64,000 bases of DNA from Massilia frigida (GTDB lineage Bacteria; Pseudomonadota; Gammaproteobacteria; Burkholderiales; Burkholderiaceae_D). Every line of letters starts with the position of its first letter. Position 1 is the first letter of the stretch. Made by a program: the position numbers and the translations under genes. The stretch is taken from NCBI RefSeq assembly GCF_011682175.1, contig NZ_WHJG01000032.1, positions 1 to 64,000 on the forward strand, written 5' to 3'. Positions 20,480 through 32,496 of the stretch are shown piece by piece. A model generated the notes under the pieces. That model ran no database searches and had not been told where the DNA came from. It saw only the letters and a list, made by a program, of their open reading frames with translations.

Positions 20480-20522
20480 GTCAAAGGGTACTTGGCTCGG
20501 TAATTGATACGCGAAGACCACT

Positions 20523-20873
20523 TCAGGTCGTCAGCCCACTCACAATCCGCAGCACCTCGGCGCGGGCATCCGACCATCCAGACGCCGCCAGCTTCGGCCC
20601 GCACTCCGGGCACGCCTCAAACGGATTGCACCCGTGTTCCAGCGCCACATAGCGCGCGCCCACGACCTGCTTGCCCGCATACGAATCAACCCTGCCCGCC
20701 GGAGCGCCGGAAGCCTTGGCGGGGCCTGGCGCCAAGCCCTTGAGCACCCAGCGCTGGAACGGCGCCGCATCCACGTTATCGGGCACGTACCACAGCTTGC
20801 TATCCTTGTTCCAGCGCGCGCCCAGGGCCTTGGCCTCGTCTTTTTCGGCGTACGGGACTTTCAGCATGATCAT
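20523..20873 (-). CDS. DUF5710 domain protein
   Basis: Protein of 116 residues, function unknown. The N-terminal 45 residues are a DUF5710 module (VPYAEKDEAKALGARWNKDS followed by LWYVP), often attached to plasmid-type primases and other DNA enzymes. The rest contains a CNPFEACPECG segment that could bind metal. Start at 20873 (MIMLKVPY); a second ATG lies at 20867. It is the last gene behind lptD-surA-pdxA-rsmA, about 26 bases after rsmA. Confidence 0.75.
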   Translation of the reverse strand: MIMLKVPYAEKDEAKALGARWNKDSKLWYVPDNVDAAPFQRWVLKGLAPGPAKASGAPAGRVDSYAGKQVVGARYVALEHGCNPFEACPECGPKLAASGWSDARAEVLRIVSGLTT

Positions 20874-20899
20874 GACAATGCTCCCATCGGATCGGCCAG

Positions 20900-21679
20900 T
20901 CAGGCCGGTTGCTTGAGCAAATTCGACAGCGCCACATACTGCTCCAGGCTGACCGTCTCCGGACGGGTCGAAGGATCGATGCCCGCCTCGATCAGCTGCG
21001 CCTCGGTAAACATCCCCGCCACGCAGTTGCGGATCACCTTGCGGCGCTGCGAAAACGCCTTCATCACCACCGCCTCCAACGTCGGCCCGTCGCAGGCCAG
21101 CTTGCGCGCGGTCGGCACCATGCGCACGATCGCCGACTCCACCTGCGGCGGCGGATCGAACGCGGTCGGCGGCACGATGAACATCAGCGACATGTCGTAG
21201 CGCCATTGCAGCATCACGGACAAGCGTCCGTACACCTTGCTGCCCGGCGCCGCCACCATGCGCTCGACGACTTCCTTTTGCAGCATGAAATGCTGGTCTT
21301 CGATCAGGTGTGCGAATTCGGCCAGGTGAAACAGCAGCGGGCTCGAAATGTTGTACGGCAGGTTGCCGACCACGCGCAGCTTTTGCCCTTCCGGTACCGG
21401 AATCTGGCCGTAGTCGAACTTGAGCGCGTCGCCCGAGTGAATGGTCAGCTTCTCGCGCGGGAAGTTGTTTTCCAGGCGCGCGACCAGGTCGCGGTCCAGT
21501 TCCACCACGTGCATGTGGTCCAGGCGCTTGAGCAGCAGCGCCGTCATGGCGGCCAGGCCCGGCCCGATTTCGACCATCGCCTGGCCCTTCTCGGGACCGA
21601 TGGCGTCGATGATGTTATCGAGGACGAGTTTGTCGGTCAAAAAATTCTGGCCGAAGCGCTTGCGGGCGACGTGTTTCAT
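20900..21679 (-). CDS. rsmA: 16S rRNA dimethyladenosine transferase
   Basis: SAM-dependent enzyme (KsgA) dimethylating two adjacent adenosines near the 3' end of 16S rRNA during small-subunit assembly. The 259-residue protein has the N-terminal RKRFGQNFL, the SAM-binding VEIGPGLAAMT, and the catalytic NLPYNISSPLLFHL. It lies 20 bases behind pdxA in the classic order lptD-surA-pdxA-rsmA. Confidence 0.97.
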   Translation of the reverse strand: MKHVARKRFGQNFLTDKLVLDNIIDAIGPEKGQAMVEIGPGLAAMTALLLKRLDHMHVVELDRDLVARLENNFPREKLTIHSGDALKFDYGQIPVPEGQKLRVVGNLPYNISSPLLFHLAEFAHLIEDQHFMLQKEVVERMVAAPGSKVYGRLSVMLQWRYDMSLMFIVPPTAFDPPPQVESAIVRMVPTARKLACDGPTLEAVVMKAFSQRRKVIRNCVAGMFTEAQLIEAGIDPSTRPETVSLEQYVALSNLLKQPA

Positions 21680-21699
21680 ATTCTTCTTCTCAAATCTGT

Positions 21700-22749
21700 T
21701 TAAAGCTGCGATGCACGCTGTGCGTCCACCATGTGCAGGGCGGTGCGGATGGCTTGTTCCATGCTGCCGCAGTCGGCGCGGCCGAGGCCTGCGGCGGCCA
21801 GGTCGAGCGCGGTGCCGTGGTCGACCGAGGTGCGGATCAGCGGCAAGCCGAGCGTGATGTTCACGCCGCGTCCGAAGGTGGCGTATTTGAGCACCGGCAG
21901 GCCCTGGTCGTGGTACATGGCCAGCACGCAGTCGGCGTCGATCAGATACTTGTGCTGGAACAGGGTATCGGCCGGATACGGCCCGCGCGCGTCGATGCCG
22001 TTCGCGCGCGCCTGTTCCAGTGCCGGCGTGATGGTGTCGATCTCTTCGCGCCCCAGGTAGCCGTTCTCGCCCGCGTGCGGATTGAGGCCGGTGACCAGGA
22101 TGCGCGGAGCGGCAATGCCGAATTTGGTTTTCAGGTCGTCATGAATGATGCCGATCACCCGCGCCAGGCCCTCGCGGGTGATGGCCGCCGCGACATCCTT
22201 GAGCGGCAAATGGGTGGTGGCCAGCGCCACCCGCAGCGGCGGATTGCCAGGTTCGGTCTCGCCGGCCAGCATCATCACCACCTGCGCGGTGCCGGTTTTT
22301 TCGGCCAGGTATTCGGTGTGGCCCGAAAAAGCCACGCCGGCGTCGTTGATGGTGCTCTTTTGCAGGGGCGCGGTGACGATGGCGTCGAACCAGCCGGCGC
22401 GTGCGCCTTCGAGCGCCAGGTCGAGCGTGGCCAGCAGCGCGCGCCCGTTGGCCGGATCGAGCACGCCCGGCACCACGTGGGCACCGAGCGGCACGTCGAT
22501 CACGGCGATGCGGGACGGCCCGAAGTGCGGCAGGCCGCCGTTGCGCAGCGCCTGCACCGACAGCGCGGCCAGTTCGATAGCGGGGTCGATCAGGCTGGCG
22601 GTTAGCGCCAGGAAGGCGGCGTCGCCGAGCAGCACGCAGTTGACCTGCGCACGCATGGCCCAGGCGGCGCGGATCGAGATTTCCGGCCCGATCCCGGCCG
22701 GTTCGCCGGTGGTGATGGCGATCGCCGGCCGTGTGCTTGCCTGGTGCAT
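21700..22749 (-). CDS. pdxA: 4-hydroxythreonine-4-phosphate dehydrogenase
   Basis: NAD-dependent oxidation in the DXP-dependent pyridoxal phosphate pathway. The 349-residue protein begins [20 protein letters not shown] and carries the metal-binding features [22 protein letters not shown] and [13 protein letters not shown]. It lies 4 bases after surA and before rsmA; this arrangement is conserved in gamma- and betaproteobacteria. Confidence 0.97.
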   Translation of the reverse strand: MHQASTRPAIAITTGEPAGIGPEISIRAAWAMRAQVNCVLLGDAAFLALTASLIDPAIELAALSVQALRNGGLPHFGPSRIAVIDVPLGAHVVPGVLDPANGRALLATLDLALEGARAGWFDAIVTAPLQKSTINDAGVAFSGHTEYLAEKTGTAQVVMMLAGETEPGNPPLRVALATTHLPLKDVAAAITREGLARVIGIIHDDLKTKFGIAAPRILVTGLNPHAGENGYLGREEIDTITPALEQARANGIDARGPYPADTLFQHKYLIDADCVLAMYHDQGLPVLKYATFGRGVNITLGLPLIRTSVDHGTALDLAAAGLGRADCGSMEQAIRTALHMVDAQRASQL

Positions 22750-22753
22750 CGGC

Positions 22754-24181
22754 TTACTTGTTTTCGTCGCGGAACTCGACGTAGGCGCGGTCGCGCACCT
22801 GGCGCGCCCAGTCTTCGGTGGCTTCTTCGAGCTTGCGGTCGCGGATCACCTGGCGCGCGGCCATGCGCACCCGTTCCTTGTTCTGGTCGTCGCTCTTGCG
22901 TTCCATCACTTCGATCAGGTGGAAACCGTACGGCGTTTCGACCACGGCGCTCAGCTCGCCCGGTTTGAGCGTGCTCATGACGGTCTCGAATTCGGGCACG
23001 ACGTCGCCCGGGTACAGCCAGCCGAGGTCGCCGCCCTTGCTGGCCGAACCATCGTTGGAGAACAGGCGCGCCAGTTCCTCGAACTTGGCGGCCTTGTTGT
23101 CGAGGCGCTCCTTCAATTCGGTCAGCTTGCGCTTGGCGTCGGCCGCCGTCATGGTCGGGCTGACCTTGAGCAGGATGTGGCGCGCGCGCGTCTGCTGCAC
23201 CGCCGCCGGCGCGCTGGCGTCGGCCAGGTTGCGCTTGTCGACCATCTTGAGGATGTGAAAACCGGTGGTGCTTTTCAGGACCGGGGTGACCTGGCCCGGC
23301 TTGAGCTTGGACAGGGCGTCGGAAAACAGCGGCGGCAGGCGGTCGGTGTTGCGCCAGCCGATTTCGCCGCCCTTGAGCGCATCGCTCGAATCGGAATAGG
23401 TGGCGGCGATCTTGGCGAAGTCGGCGCCGGTGCGCAGCTGGCGCATCACTTCGTCGGCCCGTGCGCGGCGCGCGGCGATCTGCTCGGGCGAGGCGTTTTC
23501 GGGGATGCGCACCATGATCTGCGACAGGTTCATTTCGACCTTGTCGGCGGCGGCGGCTTTTTCGGCGGCCAGGTAGGTGTCGACCTCGGCGTCGGAAATC
23601 TGGATCTTGTTGTCGACTTCATGCTCGCGCAGGCGCTGCATCATGATTTCGCTGCGGATCTCTTCGCGGAAGGCGGCGAAGGTGGTGCCGCTCTTTTCCA
23701 TCTGGTTGCGCATGTCCTGCACCGACATCTTTTGCTGCTCGGCGATGCGGCCGATAGCGCGGTCGAGCATGGTGTCGTCGACGCGCACGCCCATTTCCTT
23801 GGCCAGCTGCATCTGGGCGCGTTCGACGATCATGCGCTCGATGACCTGGCGCTGCAAGTCGGCCGCTTCGGGCACGGGCGCGTTCTGCGCCTTCATCGCG
23901 CCTTCGACGGCGCGCACGCGCGCGGCGATTTCGTTGCGGGTGATGACTTCATCGTTGACCACCACGGCGATCGAATCGATGACATTGGCGGACGCCGATG
24001 CCGGCGGCAGGAAGCCGCTCGACGGCTTGGCGGGGGCCGCTGGCGCCGGCTTGGCCGGGGCGCCTGGCTTGGCCGGAGCGCCCTGCGCGGCGGCCTGTCC
24101 GGCGCACAGGGCGCACAGCAGCGTCGCTGCGATCTTGAGTTGGTGCATACGGATATTACGCATAATCTGGGAAGCACTCAT
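22754..24181 (-). CDS. surA: Periplasmic chaperone and peptidyl-prolyl isomerase SurA
   Basis: Chaperone escorting outer-membrane proteins, including LptD, through the periplasm. The precursor of up to 475 residues has a signal peptide ending near AGQAAAQ, an Ala/Pro/Lys-rich linker, the SurA N-domain ([23 protein letters not shown] segment) and two parvulin domains ([20 protein letters not shown] and [12 protein letters not shown]). Three ATGs at 24181, 24163 and 24148 could serve as start; none has a clear ribosome binding site. Follows lptD by 41 bases. Confidence 0.95.
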   Translation of the reverse strand: MSASQIMRNIRMHQLKIAATLLCALCAGQAAAQGAPAKPGAPAKPAPAAPAKPSSGFLPPASASANVIDSIAVVVNDEVITRNEIAARVRAVEGAMKAQNAPVPEAADLQRQVIERMIVERAQMQLAKEMGVRVDDTMLDRAIGRIAEQQKMSVQDMRNQMEKSGTTFAAFREEIRSEIMMQRLREHEVDNKIQISDAEVDTYLAAEKAAAADKVEMNLSQIMVRIPENASPEQIAARRARADEVMRQLRTGADFAKIAATYSDSSDALKGGEIGWRNTDRLPPLFSDALSKLKPGQVTPVLKSTTGFHILKMVDKRNLADASAPAAVQQTRARHILLKVSPTMTAADAKRKLTELKERLDNKAAKFEELARLFSNDGSASKGGDLGWLYPGDVVPEFETVMSTLKPGELSAVVETPYGFHLIEVMERKSDDQNKERVRMAARQVIRDRKLEEATEDWARQVRDRAYVEFRDENK

Positions 24182-24222
24182 ATTCAGGTGATATTCGGTG
24201 AATAAAAAATCCGACGTCCCGC

Positions 24223-26451
24223 TTAACGGCTCGGGCCCGGATTGAGCCTCGTGTAACCTGGAACGCTCTTGTAAAACGATTCGAGCGGACTGCCGAAACC
24301 AAGCTTGGACAGGCCGTTCAGCTCAAGCTGGACGAACGCCTGGGTCGAGGTATTGCGCGTGGTCGTCACAAAACGCTGGCCACCCATGCGGAACACCCAG
24401 CAATCGGCCTGGTATTCCAGCCCGACCAGGCTTTCGACCACCTTGTGGCTCAGGACCGAGTAATTCATCCGGCCCACGCCATACCAGCGCTTCGAGAGCG
24501 GCCACTGCGACGATATCATCGCATTCTTGACGCTGTCGCGCAGGAAGCGATACTCGGCGTTGATGACCTTCTTTTCGCCCGGCTGCCACTGTACCCCGTA
24601 GTTGGATGCGACCACGCTGCTGGCGCTGGCATTGTATTGCACCGCGCTGTCGAAGTTCCATTTCTCGGAAATGCGGCCGGACGCCTGCAGCAGCACGTCG
24701 GAGCGGCTTTCGGTGCGCGGCGCGTTGGCCAGCAGCTGGACGCGCTGCTCGTTGAGGTAAAAGCGCTGCCCGAATACCAGGCGCAGGCGCTCGGCCCCGT
24801 TCGATTCCAGGAAGCGTGAGACCAGTGCCGCGGTCAATTGGTTCGCATCCGATACCCGGTCGTTGCCGATAAAGCGGTTTTCGTTGAAGATCTGGGCCAT
24901 GTTGAAGCTGGCCTCGAAGGTATCGAAATTCGGGAACTTGCTCTGGTCCTTGTACGGCGTGTAGACGTAGAACAGGCGCGGTTCGAGCGTTTGCGTCATC
25001 TGGCGCCCGGCCAGCTTGGCGTCGCGCTCGAATACCAGGCCGCTGTCGAGCGAAAAGGTGGGCAGCACGCGCGTGAGCGAGGTCGGGGCGTTGGCGGCGC
25101 TGTCGACGCCATGGCTAAGCTCGTAGGCGCTGGCGTGCAGGCTGAGCTTGGGCGTGATGTGGTAGCCGGGACGCACGATCGGATAGCTGAGCTGCGGCAT
25201 CACCACCGCGCGGTTGCCGGTAGGCAAGTCCGGATGCGCAAAGCGGGTCACTTCGGTGTCGACCGCCCAGTCGAAGCCCTTGACGTCGTAGCGGCCGGCA
25301 TGCAGCAACAGTTCCGGCAAGCGTGCGTACGGACGCGCAATGAAGAAATTCGGGTCCTGCAAAATCTGGTAGCTCTGCGCCCGCAGCGACATATTCCAGT
25401 GCTCGGCGCGATAGTCAGTGCGCACTTCGCGCACCAGCTGCCGTTCGGCGCTGCTGGAAATCGATTGCGAGAAGTCGCTCGGATAATTGTCATCCGAGGC
25501 GCCGTTCAGGTTCCAGCCGAACGACAGGCCGCGCGCAATGCCCTGGTTGTGCAGCGAATTGACGCGCCAGCGGTCGGTCTTGGTGACCTTGTCGTTGGGC
25601 AAGACTTCGGCATGGGTCTGGCCGGAATAGCCGCCATACGCGTTTTCGCCCAGGTAGCGCGCGGTGGCGCCGAACTGGATGCCGCGGTCGAGCATCCAGC
25701 GCGGATACAGGGTCAGGTCGCGGTTGGGCGCGATGTTCACATAATAAGGTTGCAAGACCTCGGCGCGGCCCTTGGAACGCAAGCCCACGGTCGGCGGCAG
25801 CCAGCCGGAACGGCGCGCGCCCGACAGCGAGAACGACAGCGCCGGCGTGCCGATGATCGGCACGCCCTTGAAATAAATCACGGTCTTGCCGGCCACGCCC
25901 ACGTCGCGCCCGGCGTCGAGGCGCAGGGTGTTCGACTTGAGGTACCAGTCGGGCGTGAGGCCTTCGCAGGTGGTGTAGGTGCCGTCAACGACGATGGCTT
26001 CGTCTTCGCTGATGAAATCGACGCGCTTGGCCGCGCCCTGCGCGTTGTTGAGCCCCATGCGGTACTCGGGACGCAATACCCAGCCCTTGCCCGAAGACAA
26101 GTTCAGCTGCAACTCTTCGCCCTTGTAGGTGTCGCCGAAGCGTTCCATCCAGACATTGCCGTTGGCGGTGACTTCATTCTCGACGTTCTTGAAACAGGCG
26201 CGGTCGGCTTTCATCCGGGTTTGTCCCCGGCTCAGTTCGACACCGCGCTCAAGAATGAGTTCGCGTTCGGGGCGGCCGGAAATTTCCTCTGCGCGCACGT
26301 TCACGGGCAGGTTCGGATCTTCGGTACGTTCGCGCTTTTGGACGTTTTGGACGGTTTGGGCGTGCAAGGGCACCGCGGTGGCGGTGACGAGCGCCGTCAG
26401 GGCATAGGCCCAACGCTGCGAGGGGAGAGCTGCCGGTTTTTTCCAGCTCAT
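24223..26451 (-). CDS. lptD: LPS-assembly protein LptD
   Basis: Outer-membrane barrel that inserts lipopolysaccharide into the outer leaflet together with LptE. The 742-residue precursor has a signal peptide ending VPLHAQ, an N-terminal OstA/LptA-like jellyroll (VELSRGQTRMKADRACF) and a long C-terminal barrel ending LNGLSKLGFGSPLESF. First gene of lptD-surA-pdxA-rsmA, divergent from amgK with about 97 bases between. Confidence 0.96.
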   Translation of the reverse strand: MSWKKPAALPSQRWAYALTALVTATAVPLHAQTVQNVQKRERTEDPNLPVNVRAEEISGRPERELILERGVELSRGQTRMKADRACFKNVENEVTANGNVWMERFGDTYKGEELQLNLSSGKGWVLRPEYRMGLNNAQGAAKRVDFISEDEAIVVDGTYTTCEGLTPDWYLKSNTLRLDAGRDVGVAGKTVIYFKGVPIIGTPALSFSLSGARRSGWLPPTVGLRSKGRAEVLQPYYVNIAPNRDLTLYPRWMLDRGIQFGATARYLGENAYGGYSGQTHAEVLPNDKVTKTDRWRVNSLHNQGIARGLSFGWNLNGASDDNYPSDFSQSISSSAERQLVREVRTDYRAEHWNMSLRAQSYQILQDPNFFIARPYARLPELLLHAGRYDVKGFDWAVDTEVTRFAHPDLPTGNRAVVMPQLSYPIVRPGYHITPKLSLHASAYELSHGVDSAANAPTSLTRVLPTFSLDSGLVFERDAKLAGRQMTQTLEPRLFYVYTPYKDQSKFPNFDTFEASFNMAQIFNENRFIGNDRVSDANQLTAALVSRFLESNGAERLRLVFGQRFYLNEQRVQLLANAPRTESRSDVLLQASGRISEKWNFDSAVQYNASASSVVASNYGVQWQPGEKKVINAEYRFLRDSVKNAMISSQWPLSKRWYGVGRMNYSVLSHKVVESLVGLEYQADCWVFRMGGQRFVTTTRNTSTQAFVQLELNGLSKLGFGSPLESFYKSVPGYTRLNPGPSR

Positions 26452-26548
26452 GAAATGACGTGTGCAAACACCATGGCAGGCGATTTTTTGAGTTTAATCC
26501 CTTATTATATGGGAATCTTCACCTTCAATCGGATTCTCAGGCTGCATC

Positions 26549-27604
26549 ATGTCTTCATCGCTCCCCACCACCCCCGCAACATCGTCGGACACCCGCCTGA
26601 CGCAGCTCACCACCTGGCTCGATACGCTCGGCCTGGTGCAGGTCGAATCGCGCCGTCCGGCCTCGGCCGACGCCAGCTTCCGCCGCTACTTCCGGCTCGA
26701 CGTCGCGCCCGCACTGCGCGCCAAACTCGGCGCCACCCTGATCGCCATGGATGCCCCGCCCGAGCGCGAAAACGTGCCGGCCTTCATCCACGTGCAAGGC
26801 TTGCTGCTCGCTGCCGGCGTGTCGGTGCCGGCCATCGTGGCGCAGGATGTGGCCAATGGCTTCCTGCTGCTGTCGGACCTGGGTACCACCACGTACCTGC
26901 AGCGCCTGGACGTCGACAACGCCCCGTTCATGTACTCGGACGCGGTCGACGCGCTGATCAAGTTCCAGCTCACCAGCGAAGCCGGCGTGCTGCCCGAATA
27001 CGACCGCGCCTTCATCGAACGCGAGCTGAACCTGTTCCCGGAATGGTTCGTCGGCAAGCACCTGGGCGTGACCATGACGCCGGCACAGAGCGCCACGCTG
27101 AACAAGGTGTTCGAGGCGATCATCGCCAACAACCTGGCCCAGCAACAAGTATTCATGCACCGTGATTTCCATTCGCGCAACCTGATGTTCATGGACCAGG
27201 GCAACCCGGGCGTGCTGGACTTCCAGGATGCCGTGTTCGGCCCGGTCACCTACGACCTGGCCTCGCTGCTGCGCGACGCGTATGTGCAATGGGATGAAGA
27301 AATCGTGCTCGACTGGGTGGTGCGCTACTGGCAGCGCGCCAAGGCGGTCGGGCTGCCGGTCAATCCGGACATCGACGCGTTTTACCAGGACTTCGAATTC
27401 ATGGCCTTGCAGCGCCACCTGAAAATCCTCGGCATCTTCTGCCGCCTGAACTACCGCGACGGCAAGAGCGCCTACCTGGGCGATCTGCCGACCGTGATCG
27501 ACTACGTGCGCAAGACGTGCAACCGCTACATTGCCCTCAAACCGCTGGCGCGCCTGCTCGACGCCTTCGAGGACAAGGTTCCGCAAGTGGGCTACACCTT
27601 CTGA
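26549..27604 (+). CDS. amgK: N-acetylmuramate/N-acetylglucosamine kinase AmgK
   Basis: Aminoglycoside-phosphotransferase-fold kinase that puts phosphate on C1 of recycled cell-wall amino sugars. The 351-residue protein has the kinase features VFMHRDFHSRNLMF (catalytic loop) and GVLDFQDAVFGPVTYDLASL (metal-binding DFQD). The neighbour murU, 13 bases downstream, completes the anabolic recycling bypass to UDP-MurNAc, which strongly supports the function. In species where it was studied the bypass raises intrinsic fosfomycin tolerance. Confidence 0.93.
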   Translation: MSSSLPTTPATSSDTRLTQLTTWLDTLGLVQVESRRPASADASFRRYFRLDVAPALRAKLGATLIAMDAPPERENVPAFIHVQGLLLAAGVSVPAIVAQDVANGFLLLSDLGTTTYLQRLDVDNAPFMYSDAVDALIKFQLTSEAGVLPEYDRAFIERELNLFPEWFVGKHLGVTMTPAQSATLNKVFEAIIANNLAQQQVFMHRDFHSRNLMFMDQGNPGVLDFQDAVFGPVTYDLASLLRDAYVQWDEEIVLDWVVRYWQRAKAVGLPVNPDIDAFYQDFEFMALQRHLKILGIFCRLNYRDGKSAYLGDLPTVIDYVRKTCNRYIALKPLARLLDAFEDKVPQVGYTF

Positions 27605-27617
27605 TGCGGGGCCACTC

Positions 27618-28336
27618 ATGAAAGCCATGATCCTGGCCGCCGGCCGCGGCGAACGCATGCGGCCACTGACCGACCATTGCCCCAAGCCGCTGCTGACAGT
27701 GCGCGGCCGGCCGCTGATCGTCTGGCATATCCTGAACCTGGTGCGCGCGGGGATCACCGAGATCGTCATCAACCACGCATACATGGGCGACGTGATCGAG
27801 CGCGAACTGGGCGACGGCGGCAAGTACGGCGCGCGCATCGTCTACTCGCCCGAAACGGTGGCGCTGGAAACGGCCGGCGGCATCGCCAACGCGCTGCACC
27901 TGCTGGGGGACGATCCGTTCCTGGTGCTGTCGGCCGACATCTACTGCCCCTACTTCGATTTTGCGCAGGTGGCCGACGTGCTGGTTGACGAAGACATGTG
28001 GGGCAATCCTTACCCGCTTGACAAGCGCGACGCCTGCTGGATCTACCTGACGCCGAACCCCTTCCACAATCCGCAGGGCGACTTCGGCCTGACCATGTAC
28101 CAGGTGGCCAACGACGGCGACACCAAGTGGAATTTCTCGAACATCGGCGTGTACCGGGCGGAGATGTTCAAGGCCATCGCGCCGGGCACGCATGCGCGCC
28201 TGGGCACCCTGATCCGCCAGTACGCGGACCTGGGCCAGGTGGGCGGCGAAATCTACGAAGGCGACTGGGTCAACGTCGGCACGGTGGCGCAGCTCGAAGA
28301 GCTCAACGCACCGCTGGGCGCGCGCAAGGCGGCACC

Positions 28337-28340
<4 letters not shown>
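27618..28340 (+). CDS. murU: N-acetylmuramate alpha-1-phosphate uridylyltransferase MurU
   Basis: Nucleotidyltransferase converting MurNAc-1-phosphate to UDP-MurNAc. The 240-residue protein has the signature MKAMILAAGRGERMRPLTD and the metal/sugar-binding VLSADIYCP and FSNIGVYR. The ATG at 27618 follows amgK by 13 bases. Its stop overlaps the pepP start in ATGA (28337-28340). Confidence 0.94.
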
Positions 28341-29670
<1,330 letters not shown>

Positions 29671-29671
<1 letters not shown>

Positions 29672-30819
29672 TGGACAACACACAAACAACGTTCGATGTG
29701 GCGATCTGCGGTGCCGGCCCGGTCGGCATGGCACTGGCCGCCCTGCTGGCGCGGCGCGGCATGGATAGCGCGCGGATTGCCCTGATCGACGCCAAGGCGC
29801 TGGGTACGGCAATGAGCGACCCGCGCTCGATCGCGCTGTCGTATGGCAGCCGCCTGCTGCTGGAAGAGATCGGCGCCTGGCCGCTGCCGGCCAGCGCCAT
29901 CCACCAGGTCCATGTATCGCGCCGCGGCCACTTCGGGCGCAGCCTGATCGACCGCGGCGAGCATGGCGTGGAGGCACTCGGTTACGTGGCGCGCTACGGC
30001 GACCTGGTGTCGGCCCTGTCGGCGGCGTGCGAGCGCGCCGGCGTGGTGGCGATGCGGCCGGCGCGCGTGGCCGGCCATGCGGAGCGTGCCGATGGCGTCG
30101 GACTGACCTTGGACGACGGCCGCGCGCTGGATGCGGCGGTGGTGGTGCAGGCCGAGGGCGGCGTGTTCGGCGAGCAGGATGCCAGGTCGCGCACGCACGA
30201 CTACCGGCAGACGGCGGTGATTGCGCGCGTCAGCGCCAGCGCGCCGCTTGCGCATCGCGCGTACGAGCGCTTTACCGGCGAAGGGCCGCTGGCGCTGCTG
30301 CCGCAGGACGGCGCCGATGGCCATCAGTATGCGCTGGTGTGGTGCGTGCGGCCGGAGCGCGCGCAGGCATTGCTGGCGCTCGATGACGCGGCTTTCCTGG
30401 CGCAGCTGGGCGAGGCGTTCGGGCAGCGCCTGGGACGGTTTACCGCAACTGGCGCGCGCAGTGCCTATCCGCTCGGGCTCAATGCCGAACCGGCTGCCAC
30501 CAAGCGTACGGTGGCGATCGGGAATGCGGCGCAGACCTTGCACCCGGTGGCGGGACAGGGATTGAACCTGGGGCTGCGCGATGCGGCCGTGCTGGCGCGG
30601 CTGCTGGTACGCGAGGCGGGGCCGGCGGCCGTGAGCGCGTTCGCCAGCGAGCGGCAGAGCGACCGCAAGCTGGTGGTGGAGCTGACCGATAGCATGGCGC
30701 GCGCGTTCGCGCATGAGGGGCCGGGGCAGGCCCTGCTGGGATTGTCGCTTGGCTTGCTCGACACATTCAACCCGGCCAAGAATTTGCTGGGTGAATGGAT
30801 GATGTTCGGACGGCGCTGA
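29671..30819 (+). CDS. ubiH: UbiH/UbiF-family FAD-dependent hydroxylase
   Basis: Flavin monooxygenase of ubiquinone biosynthesis. The 382-residue protein has the FAD-binding FDVAICGAGPVGMALA, the DPRSIALSYGS segment of UbiH-type proteins and the second FAD motif AIGNAAQTLHPVAGQGLN. The ring position (UbiH, UbiF or UbiI) is not certain from sequence alone; proximity to pepP, as in enterobacteria, favours UbiH. The ATG overlaps the pepP stop by one base. It converges on the chemoreceptor gene with only 9 bases between stops. Confidence 0.85.
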
Positions 30820-30828
30820 TAGCGTCGT

Positions 30829-32496
30829 TTAAAACTCTTCCCAATCCTCGGCCGGCGTGGCGCTGCCCAGCTGCTTTTTCACCGGCGCGCGCCCCACCGG
30901 CTTGGACGCGCTGCGCGCCGCCATTTGCCGTGGCGCCGATGCCACCGCGGTGCCGGCATTGAGCTTGAACACGCTGACCACGGCGGCCAGCTGGCGCGCC
31001 TGGTCCTGCATCGCTTCGGACGCCGCCGCAGCCTCTTCCACCAGCGCCGCGTTCTGCTGCGTCACCTGGTCCATCTGCGTGAGCGCCTGGTTGATCTGCT
31101 CGATCCCCAGGGTCTGCTCCTGGCTGGCCGCCGCGATGTCGCCCATGATATCGGTCACCCGGCGGATGCTCTGGACGATATCGTCCATCGTGCTGCCCGC
31201 GTCGTTTACCAGTTTGCTGCCCGCCTCGACCTGCTCGACCGAGCTGCCGATCAAGCCCTTGATCTCCTTGGCCGCCTGGGCCGAGCGCTGCGCCAGGTTG
31301 CGCACCTCGCTCGCCACCACCGCGAACCCGCGTCCCTGCTCGCCCGCGCGCGCCGCTTCCACCGCCGCGTTCAGGGCCAGGATATTGGTCTGGAACGCGA
31401 TCCCGTCGATCACGCCGATGATGTCGACGATCTTGTTGCTGGCCTCATTGATGCGGCCCATCGTATCGACCACGTTGCCGATCACGTTACCGCCCTTGGT
31501 AGCCACGTCCGATGCCGTCGCGGCCAGGGTGCTGGCCTGGCGCGCGTTGTCGGCGCTCTGCTTGACGGTGGACGTCAGTTCTTCCATCGACGATGCGGTT
31601 TCCTCCAGCGAGCTGGCTTGCTCCTCGGTGCGGCTCGACAGGTCCTGGTTGCCGGCCGCGATTTCGGACGAGGCGACGGAAATCGTATCGGTGCCCTGGC
31701 GCACCTGGCGCACCACGTCGACCAGGCTGTCGTTCATTTTTTGCAGCGCCGTGAGCAGCTGGCCGATTTCGTCGTTCGATTCGATCTTGACGGTGCCGGT
31801 CAGATTGCCGCCGGCGATGCTGTTGGCAAAGCGCAGCGCCTCGGCGATCGAGCGCGAGATGCCGCGAATGAGCGCGGCGCCGATCAGCAGGCCGAGTGCG
31901 GCGCTAACGACAATCAGGCCGATGGCGAGCGCGCGCGCCGTCTCGAAACGCGCCGTGGCTTCCTGGTACTCGGACTTGCCGACGCCGAGCTGGTACTTGA
32001 TCAGCGCGTTCATGTTCTCGCGCACCGGCTGGAAGGCCTGGGTCAGCGCGCCGTTCACCAGGGCGACAGCGGCTGGCGCGTCCTTGGCGCGAAACGCGGC
32101 CAGGGTCGGCTTGATTCCCTGCGCCACGAACGCTTCCCGGCTGGCCACGAACTTGGCCGCGATGATTTTTTCTTCGGCGGTCAGATAGGTCTGCATATAT
32201 TCGCCCCACACGGTGGTGACGACCTTCACGCGCTGCTCGACCTCGTCGGCCACCGCACCCAGGCCGGCCGGGTCGGCGCTGACCGCTTTCGACAGGGCGG
32301 TCTGGTTTTGCTGGATCTCGGTCAGCACTTCGGCCAGCATGCCCACCGCCACCAGGCGGTCTTCGTACACCGTCTTGAGCGAGGCGTTGGTCACGCTCAG
32401 GTTGCGCAAGCCGAGCAAGCCAATGAGCAGGGAAATCACACTGAGCACCGTGATGACGAAAATGAGGCGGGCCTTGATCGTCAGGTTCTTGAACAT
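30829..32496 (-). CDS. Methyl-accepting chemotaxis protein
   Basis: Chemoreceptor of 555 residues. First a membrane segment (LIFVITVLSVISLLIGLLGL), a periplasmic four-helix-bundle ligand domain to about 190, a second membrane segment (ALAIGLIVVSAALGLLIGAA), HAMP, then the signalling hairpin with the conserved tip GIAFQTNILALNAAVEAARA. The last five residues DWEEF match the NWETF-type tether for CheR/CheB, so it can recruit its own methylation enzymes. Start at 32496 has AAAGG upstream; longer frames are not convincing. Ligand unknown. Confidence 0.95.
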   Translation of the reverse strand: MFKNLTIKARLIFVITVLSVISLLIGLLGLRNLSVTNASLKTVYEDRLVAVGMLAEVLTEIQQNQTALSKAVSADPAGLGAVADEVEQRVKVVTTVWGEYMQTYLTAEEKIIAAKFVASREAFVAQGIKPTLAAFRAKDAPAAVALVNGALTQAFQPVRENMNALIKYQLGVGKSEYQEATARFETARALAIGLIVVSAALGLLIGAALIRGISRSIAEALRFANSIAGGNLTGTVKIESNDEIGQLLTALQKMNDSLVDVVRQVRQGTDTISVASSEIAAGNQDLSSRTEEQASSLEETASSMEELTSTVKQSADNARQASTLAATASDVATKGGNVIGNVVDTMGRINEASNKIVDIIGVIDGIAFQTNILALNAAVEAARAGEQGRGFAVVASEVRNLAQRSAQAAKEIKGLIGSSVEQVEAGSKLVNDAGSTMDDIVQSIRRVTDIMGDIAAASQEQTLGIEQINQALTQMDQVTQQNAALVEEAAAASEAMQDQARQLAAVVSVFKLNAGTAVASAPRQMAARSASKPVGRAPVKKQLGSATPAEDWEEF